Assembly (NCBI GenBank): GCA_938049795.1 | Contig: CALLCD010000015.1 | Coordinates: forward strand, 1 to 10,069 | Direction of reading: 5' to 3' | From: an uncultured Hyphomonadaceae bacterium | Lineage (GTDB): Bacteria > Pseudomonadota > Alphaproteobacteria > Caulobacterales > Hyphomonadaceae | Length of the DNA: 10,069 nt | Shown here: one piece after another, positions 6,186-10,069 of the stretch | Numbering within the stretch: the stretch's first letter is position 1 | Layout of the letters: every line of letters begins with the position of its first letter | Made by a program: the position numbers and the translations under genes | Notes under the pieces: generated by a model | Seen by the model: only the letters and a program-made list of their open reading frames with translations | Database searches by the model: none | What the model was told of the DNA's origin: nothing

Positions 6186-6791
6186 ATGTCGGACAATGTG
6201 GCCACGCGCACGAAAATACTTGAAGCCGCCCGCCAGCGCTTTCTCCATTATGGCTATTCCAAAACCACCATGTCTGAAGTCGCCCGCGATTGCGAGATGT
6301 CCGCAGGCAACATCTACCGCTTTTTCGGCTCGAAACTCGACATTGCTGAAGCCATGGCAACCAAGTTCAATGCCGAAAATTACACCAAATTCAAGGCTAT
6401 AGCAAATAAAAAGACCCCCGCCTCCGACCGGCTTTACGAGTTTTTCGCCTATGCGCTCGAACAGACTTATGAAGCCATCGATGCGGACGCCAAAATCCTC
6501 GAAATCGCTGAAATCCTGCGCAAGGAACGTCCCGATTTTTTCAACGCGCATCTCGCGTCCGAACGGGTCTTTATCGAGACCATCCTCAATGACGGGATCG
6601 AAGCGGGCGTGTTCCGGAAGCTTGATGAACCGCTCGTCACGGCCGAGATGATTCAAGCCGCTTTGATGAAATTCCGCTTCCCGCAAGCCTATTCCCAACT
6701 CAAACTCGACAAATTACGCTATGAGTTAATGGGCGTTATCTCCTTGATTCTTGCAGGATTATCAGCCAGCGCAACCGAATTTGAACTCTAA
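6186..6791 (+). CDS. TetR/AcrR-family transcriptional regulator
   Basis: A 201-residue one-component regulator. Residues 7-53 form the TetR DNA-binding domain: helix 1 RTKILEAARQRFLHYGY, then the helix-turn-helix TTMSEVARDCEMSAGNIYRFF (27-47), followed by the usual GSKLDI. The C-terminal part (about 60-195) is helical and should bind an unknown ligand and dimerise; it matches no subfamily I can name with confidence. The start at 6186 follows AGGGGA (6171-6176) by nine bases. It is divergent from the YciI-like/esterase pair and precedes a tiny membrane protein gene in the same direction; either could be its target. Confidence 0.93.
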   Translation: MSDNVATRTKILEAARQRFLHYGYSKTTMSEVARDCEMSAGNIYRFFGSKLDIAEAMATKFNAENYTKFKAIANKKTPASDRLYEFFAYALEQTYEAIDADAKILEIAEILRKERPDFFNAHLASERVFIETILNDGIEAGVFRKLDEPLVTAEMIQAALMKFRFPQAYSQLKLDKLRYELMGVISLILAGLSASATEFEL

Positions 6792-6817
6792 ACAGTGAAT
6801 AAAAACGAATTTGTTCA

Positions 6818-6845
6818 TTGAATATTATTTTTACCGTCCTATCTT
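6818..6845 (+). promoter_or_regulatory. Weak candidate promoter for the 38-residue gene
   Basis: TTGAAT at 6818-6823 and TATCTT at 6840-6845 are 16 bases apart, each four of six to consensus, in an AT-rich stretch between TetR and the small gene. It would start transcription near 6852, just before the hairpin. Confidence 0.3.
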
Positions 6846-6855
6846 TGTCTTACGA

Positions 6856-6871
6856 CCAGCAAATAAGCTGG
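6856..6871 (+). promoter_or_regulatory. Hairpin/palindrome in the small gene's leader
   Basis: CCAGC (6856-6860) and GCTGG (6867-6871) form a 5-bp perfect inverted repeat around AAATAA, ending seven bases before the ribosome binding site AAAGGA (6878-6883). It has no T-run, so it is not a good terminator; it could be an operator or a leader hairpin. Confidence 0.3.
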
Positions 6872-6890
6872 CGCAAGAAAGGACCCTCCC

Positions 6891-7007
6891 ATGTTTTCCA
6901 ATGCCAAAGAAAAATCCGTCCACGCGATCACCGTCGTCGCTGCCATCGTCCCGCTCACCGCAGCTTTGCTGATGGGCACCGTGTTCATGCTTGGCACCAT
7001 TATCTAG
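6891..7007 (+). CDS. 38-residue single-pass membrane protein
   Basis: A short gene, ATG at 6891 to TAG at 7005-7007. AAAGGA (6878-6883) lies seven bases before the start, a good ribosome binding site. The first ten residues are polar with three charges (MFSNAKEKSV); residues about 12-38 are continuously hydrophobic (Ala/Val/Ile/Leu/Met with one Pro at 21) and end in GTII, so the product is predicted to be a single membrane helix with almost no other domain. Codons are GC-ending like those of neighbouring genes, which supports real coding. It runs toward tsaD, with 18 bases between the two stops. I do not recognise a family; a regulatory or stress-linked membrane miniprotein is possible but unsupported. 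Confidence 0.65.
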   Translation: MFSNAKEKSVHAITVVAAIVPLTAALLMGTVFMLGTII

Positions 7008-7025
7008 CCTCAAGCAAAACCCCGC

Positions 7026-8153
7026 TCAAGCCTTCGCCCCACGCTTGCCGCGCCCATAGACCGGATCAGCCTCCGCGCTTTTCTCGTCCAGCGGCCAGCG
7101 CGGCCGTGCGGTCGTGCCGAGATCCCCGCGCGCGCCTGCAAGAAAATGCTCCGCGCCCGCTTGCGCAATCATCACCGCATTGTCGGTGCAATGTCGCAAG
7201 GGCGGGGTGAACAATTGCGCGCCCTCCCGCTCGGCCAACCCGTCAAGCGCGGCCCGTATGGTCTGGTTCGCCGCCACGCCGCCCGCCACAACCAGCCGCT
7301 TCCCCGCCGCGCCCGCGTCCAGACCCGCCAGCGCCCGCCGCGTCTTCTCGGTCAGAATGTCTGCCACCGCCTGCTGGAAACTTGCCGCAATGTCCGCCTT
7401 GCGCGCCTCGGTCAGCGGCTCTGCCTCAATCGCCCGCGCCGCCGCCGTTTTCAGCCCCGCAAACGACATATCGAGCCCGTCCCGCTTCAGCAAAGGTCGC
7501 GGAAACGCCAGCGCATCCGCCCGCCCGGTCTTTGCCAATTGCTCCAGCACCGGCCCACCCGGAAAGCCAAGCCCGAGCAATTTCGCCGTCTTGTCAAACG
7601 CCTCACCCGCCGCATCATCAATTGTCGAGCCGAGCCGCTCATACTGCCCCAGCCCATGCACATGAATGAACTGGCAATGCCCGCCCGAGACCAGCAGCAA
7701 CAAATACGGAAACGGACATTCGGCCGAAATACGCGGCGACAGCGCATGGCCCTCCAGATGATTGATCGGCAAAAACGGCACACCCGCGCCCATAGCCAGC
7801 GCCTTGCCCGTCATCATCCCGACCAACACCCCGCCAATCAGACCCGGCCCCGAGGTCGCAGCAATCGCATCCATGTCCGACAGCGCAAGCCCCGCCTCGC
7901 CAAGCGCCCGTGCGACGGCGTGGTCGATCAGCTCGACATGCGCCCGCGCCGCAATTTCAGGCACAATCCCGCCATAGGGCGCATGTTTGTCAAACTGGGT
8001 CAGGATAATGTCCGAGAGAATGTCCGTCCGCCCACCCGTCCGCCGGATCACCGAGGCCGCCGTCTCGTCACAGCTCGTCTCAATGCCGAGCAGGGTCACC
8101 GTATCAGGCATATTCTGCGCGTCGGACGCGGGAGAGGGGGCTTGCTCGATCAT
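7026..8153 (-). CDS. tsaD: tRNA N6-adenosine threonylcarbamoyltransferase TsaD
   Basis: A 375-residue enzyme that transfers threonylcarbamoyl from TC-AMP to A37 of ANN-decoding tRNAs, working with TsaB and TsaE in the cytoplasm. Family marks are GIETSCDET (23-31), the metal-binding HLEGH (132-136), LVSGGHCQF (154-162), STIDDAAGEAFDK (176-188), GGVAAN (291-296) and CTDNA (322-326) with metal ligand Asp324. The length is slightly above the usual size because of about 20 extra residues before GIETSCDET. The ATG at 8153 is taken; the ATG at 8111 (residue 15) is an alternative, and neither has a strong ribosome binding site. It is divergent from hemC, the common alphaproteobacterial order, across a 61-base gap in which I see no convincing promoter. 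Confidence 0.97.
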   Translation of the reverse strand: MIEQAPSPASDAQNMPDTVTLLGIETSCDETAASVIRRTGGRTDILSDIILTQFDKHAPYGGIVPEIAARAHVELIDHAVARALGEAGLALSDMDAIAATSGPGLIGGVLVGMMTGKALAMGAGVPFLPINHLEGHALSPRISAECPFPYLLLLVSGGHCQFIHVHGLGQYERLGSTIDDAAGEAFDKTAKLLGLGFPGGPVLEQLAKTGRADALAFPRPLLKRDGLDMSFAGLKTAAARAIEAEPLTEARKADIAASFQQAVADILTEKTRRALAGLDAGAAGKRLVVAGGVAANQTIRAALDGLAEREGAQLFTPPLRHCTDNAVMIAQAGAEHFLAGARGDLGTTARPRWPLDEKSAEADPVYGRGKRGAKA

Positions 8154-8214
8154 AGCAGGGCTTGTAGCTGGTGAAGGGAACCGCGTGAAGCGGAAGATTT
8201 AACAGGACGTCAGA

Positions 8215-9177
8215 ATGTCAGATAGCCCCAAATCCGTTGCCATTGGCACGCGCAGCTCTCCTTTGGCCTTGCAACAGGCCCAGCAGGTCAAAGCCCTGCT
8301 CGAAGGGGCGGCCGAAGGCGGGCTCGATTTTACCATCGTGCCGCTCACCACAACGGGCGATCAATTGACCACCCAGCGCCTCACCGAAGCGGGCGGCAAG
8401 GGCCTGTTCACCAAAGAGCTTGATGTCGCGCTCGACGATGGCCGCATCGATATTGCCGTCCATTCGCTCAAAGATGTGCCAACCGAACTTCCGCCGGGCC
8501 AGTCGCTTGTCGCCTTCATGAAGCGCGAAGACCCGCGCGAAGGCTTCGTCTCGCACAAATATAACAGTTTCGAAGACATGCCAGAGGGTGCCGTCTTGGG
8601 CACCGCCAGCATAAGGCGCGAAGCCCAGAGCCGTCTCGTCCGGCCCGATCTCGAAATCGTCACCTTTCGCGGCAATGTCCAGACGCGGCTCAAAAAGCTC
8701 GCAGCAGGCGAGGCGGACGCGACCTATCTCGCCATGGCAGGCCTGTCCCGCCTCGATATGACCGACAAGGCGCGGCCCATTCCGCTTGAAGACATGTTGC
8801 CCGCGCCGTGTCAGGGCATTGTCGCCATCTCGGCGGACACCAGCCGGATCAGCGCCGAACTCGCAAACGCCTTGAGCGCCATCAACAACACATCCAGCCA
8901 GCGCGCCGCCGCCGCCGAACGCGGCTTTCTCGCCGCCCTTGACGGCTCCTGCCGCACCCCGATTGCCGCGCATATGTTTGTCGAAGACGGCATGGTGCGC
9001 TTTGTCGGCGAGGTCACTCATCCTTCAGGCACAGCCGTTTGGGAAAAGACGGTCTACGCCTCCGTCCAGTCCGACCTCGAAGAGCTGGCCGCGATTGGCC
9101 GCACCGCCGCCGAAAGCCTGCTCGAAGAAGCGGGCGCAGCTTTCCCGCAGATTGCGCCAGCACCCGGCCCCGAATGA
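8215..9177 (+). CDS. hemC: Hydroxymethylbilane synthase (porphobilinogen deaminase)
   Basis: A 320-residue cytoplasmic enzyme that joins four porphobilinogens into hydroxymethylbilane, the linear tetrapyrrole. The N-terminal IGTRSSPLALQQA (10-22), GGKGLFTKELD (60-70), HSLKDVPTE (83-91) with catalytic Asp87, TASIRREAQ and PCQG motifs are all present, and Cys246 in DGSCRTPIA (243-251) is the attachment site of the dipyrromethane cofactor. The length is typical. The start at 8215 follows AGGA (8204-8207) by seven bases. The stop overlaps the start of hemD (ATGA), so the two are translated together and supply consecutive steps of heme synthesis. Confidence 0.98.
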   Translation: MSDSPKSVAIGTRSSPLALQQAQQVKALLEGAAEGGLDFTIVPLTTTGDQLTTQRLTEAGGKGLFTKELDVALDDGRIDIAVHSLKDVPTELPPGQSLVAFMKREDPREGFVSHKYNSFEDMPEGAVLGTASIRREAQSRLVRPDLEIVTFRGNVQTRLKKLAAGEADATYLAMAGLSRLDMTDKARPIPLEDMLPAPCQGIVAISADTSRISAELANALSAINNTSSQRAAAAERGFLAALDGSCRTPIAAHMFVEDGMVRFVGEVTHPSGTAVWEKTVYASVQSDLEELAAIGRTAAESLLEEAGAAFPQIAPAPGPE

Positions 9178-9896
9178 CAAGGGTGATCATCACCCGCGCC
9201 GAACCGGGCCAGTCCCAGACGGCAAGCCATGTCAAAGCCCTTGGCCTGACCCCGATCAGCGCGCCCATGCTGCATCTCGAGCCTTGCGATGTGCCAATGC
9301 CGCCGCTTGAAGACTATGGTGCGCTCTTGCTGACGAGCGCCAATTCCGTCCGGTTTTTCTCGGGCCGCACCCTCGGCACGGTCCGCGATTTGAACCTCAC
9401 CGCCTATTGCGTCGGTCCGGCCACGCTGGAGGCCGCCCGCAAAGCAGGGCTCTCCGATTGCCAACACGCTGACGGCAATGCCGAAGATCTCGCCGCGCTG
9501 GTGACGGCCCATCGCACGCCCCTACAAGGCAAATTGCTCCACATCGCCAATGCCGCCGCCGCCGGTGATCTCGCCGAAACGCTGCGAAAGAGCGGCTTTC
9601 AAGTCGATTTCCTCCCGCTTTACGCCGCCCGCCCCGAAACCACACCGCACCCGGAGGTCACAGCCTGCCTCGCCGCCGCTGCCCCAGCCATCGTCCTCAT
9701 CCACTCAGCCAAAGCCGCCGAAGCCTTCGCCGCGCTCTACACCCTCCCACCTGAAAACCGGCATGGCCTCGTCGCCGTCTCCGAGAAAGCCGCCCGTCCT
9801 CTGGCACAGGCAGGCTTCGCAAAAACCACCATCGCCACCCGCCCGAACGAAACCGCCCTCATGGCCTGTCTTTCTTCCGCGCAAACAAGGCTTTGA
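9174..9896 (+). CDS. hemD: Uroporphyrinogen-III synthase
   Basis: A 240-residue cytoplasmic enzyme that cyclises hydroxymethylbilane to uroporphyrinogen III while inverting ring D. The family is poorly conserved, but the pattern fits: VIITRAEPGQSQT (4-16), LLLTSANSVRFF (51-62), YCVGPATLEAARKAG (78-92), LPLYAARPE (147-155), IVLIHSAKAAEAF (173-185) and the final RPNETALMACL (223-233). The start at 9174 is taken because it overlaps the hemC stop (ATGA) and begins exactly at the family's first strand; the same frame extends upstream to 9039 inside hemC, but that part is not HemD-like. Position directly after hemC strongly supports the call. Confidence 0.93.
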   Translation: MTRVIITRAEPGQSQTASHVKALGLTPISAPMLHLEPCDVPMPPLEDYGALLLTSANSVRFFSGRTLGTVRDLNLTAYCVGPATLEAARKAGLSDCQHADGNAEDLAALVTAHRTPLQGKLLHIANAAAAGDLAETLRKSGFQVDFLPLYAARPETTPHPEVTACLAAAAPAIVLIHSAKAAEAFAALYTLPPENRHGLVAVSEKAARPLAQAGFAKTTIATRPNETALMACLSSAQTRL

Positions 9897-9909
9897 TTAC
9901 CCTCTTGTG

Positions 9910-9961
9910 TTTCTATATGCTCAAACAGCGCTGGCGAGTTTGGCGACCAGACGTATAGAAA
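9910..9961. repeat. Inverted repeat between hemD and the next gene
   Basis: TTTCTATA at 9910-9917 is the perfect reverse complement of TATAGAAA at 9954-9961. Between them a weaker stem can form, CTGGCG (9931-9936) with CG plus CCAG (9944-9945, 9947-9950, one bulged A). It lies 13 bases after hemD and ends 10 bases before the next ATG, so it may be a leader structure or operator; the AT-rich outer arms and missing T-run argue against an intrinsic terminator. Confidence 0.45.
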
Positions 9962-9971
9962 GACGATAAAT

Positions 9972-10069
9972 ATGACCGACATGGATGATCCTTCCGAGCC
10001 GACCGATCCAATTGATGCCCAGTTCGAACCGGCCCCGCCCAGCGCCGACCATGTCGTCCCGCCCGAAAA
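9972..10069 (+). CDS. 5' end of probable mitofilin-like (COG4223) membrane protein
   Basis: A frame starts at ATG 9972 and is open to the window edge (32 codons seen). The visible part is acidic and Pro-rich (MTDMDDPSEPTDPIDAQFE, then repeated Pro/Ala), as in the cytoplasmic tail preceding the membrane segment of alphaproteobacterial mitofilin/Mic60-like proteins. In many alphaproteobacteria this gene follows hemD, and this placement is the main support; the membrane segment and coiled coil would lie outside the window. No strong ribosome binding site is visible, and an ATG at 9981 is an alternative start. Confidence 0.55.
   Translation, partial: MTDMDDPSEPTDPIDAQFEPAPPSADHVVPPE

Noticed and set aside
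7146..8174. A 342-codon plus-strand frame opposite tsaD
   Set aside because: An Arg/Gln/His/Pro-rich translation, typical of the antisense of a GC-rich gene; tsaD on the other strand has all its motifs.
1..10069. CRISPR arrays, tRNA/rRNA genes, insertion sequences, toxin-antitoxin or defence cassettes
   Set aside because: No regularly spaced repeats, no tRNA-like cloverleaf, no transposase or integrase motifs and no recognised defence domains were seen on either strand.

Overview
The window looks like chromosomal DNA from a GC-rich, Gram-negative alphaproteobacterium. The main reason is the right-hand end: tsaD diverges from a hemC-hemD pair, and hemD is followed by the start of a Pro/acid-rich protein of the kind expected for the alphaproteobacterial mitofilin-like inner-membrane protein (COG4223). 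The lipoprotein signal peptides and the marine-type gene mix (quinohemoprotein alcohol dehydrogenase, sulfotransferase, CE2-like esterase) would suit a Hyphomonadaceae/Maricaulales-like lineage, but that is inference.

Left part (1-3175). A truncated, AT-richer reading frame enters from the left edge and stops at 186. Next come two divergent genes. On the minus strand is a small protein tyrosine phosphatase-like protein with an unusually short P-loop. On the plus strand is a 737-residue quinohemoprotein alcohol dehydrogenase with a PQQ propeller, a C-terminal cytochrome c domain and a clear lipobox, so probably a membrane-anchored periplasmic enzyme. The 155-bp gap between them holds good candidate promoters for both directions. 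A dyad-symmetric element lies just after the dehydrogenase.

Middle part (3237-7007). A membrane-anchored TerB-like protein and a sulfotransferase overlap by one base and are probably translationally coupled. They run tail-to-tail into a minus-strand pair: a YciI-like protein followed by an SGNH/CE2-like esterase lipoprotein. A TetR-family regulator is transcribed divergently from that pair, and the shared upstream region carries repeats that could be its operator. Downstream of TetR is a 38-residue single-membrane-segment protein with a good ribosome binding site.

Right part (7026-10069). These are housekeeping genes: tsaD (tRNA t6A modification) on the minus strand, and hemC then hemD (ATGA overlap; consecutive steps of tetrapyrrole synthesis) on the plus strand. 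The start of the mitofilin-like gene follows a 75-bp gap with an inverted repeat. I see no tRNA, rRNA, CRISPR array, insertion sequence or phage gene. No obviously new multi-gene system is visible. The items most worth a second look are the lipid-anchored dehydrogenase beside the atypical phosphatase, the tiny membrane protein beside TetR, and the putative TetR operator region.
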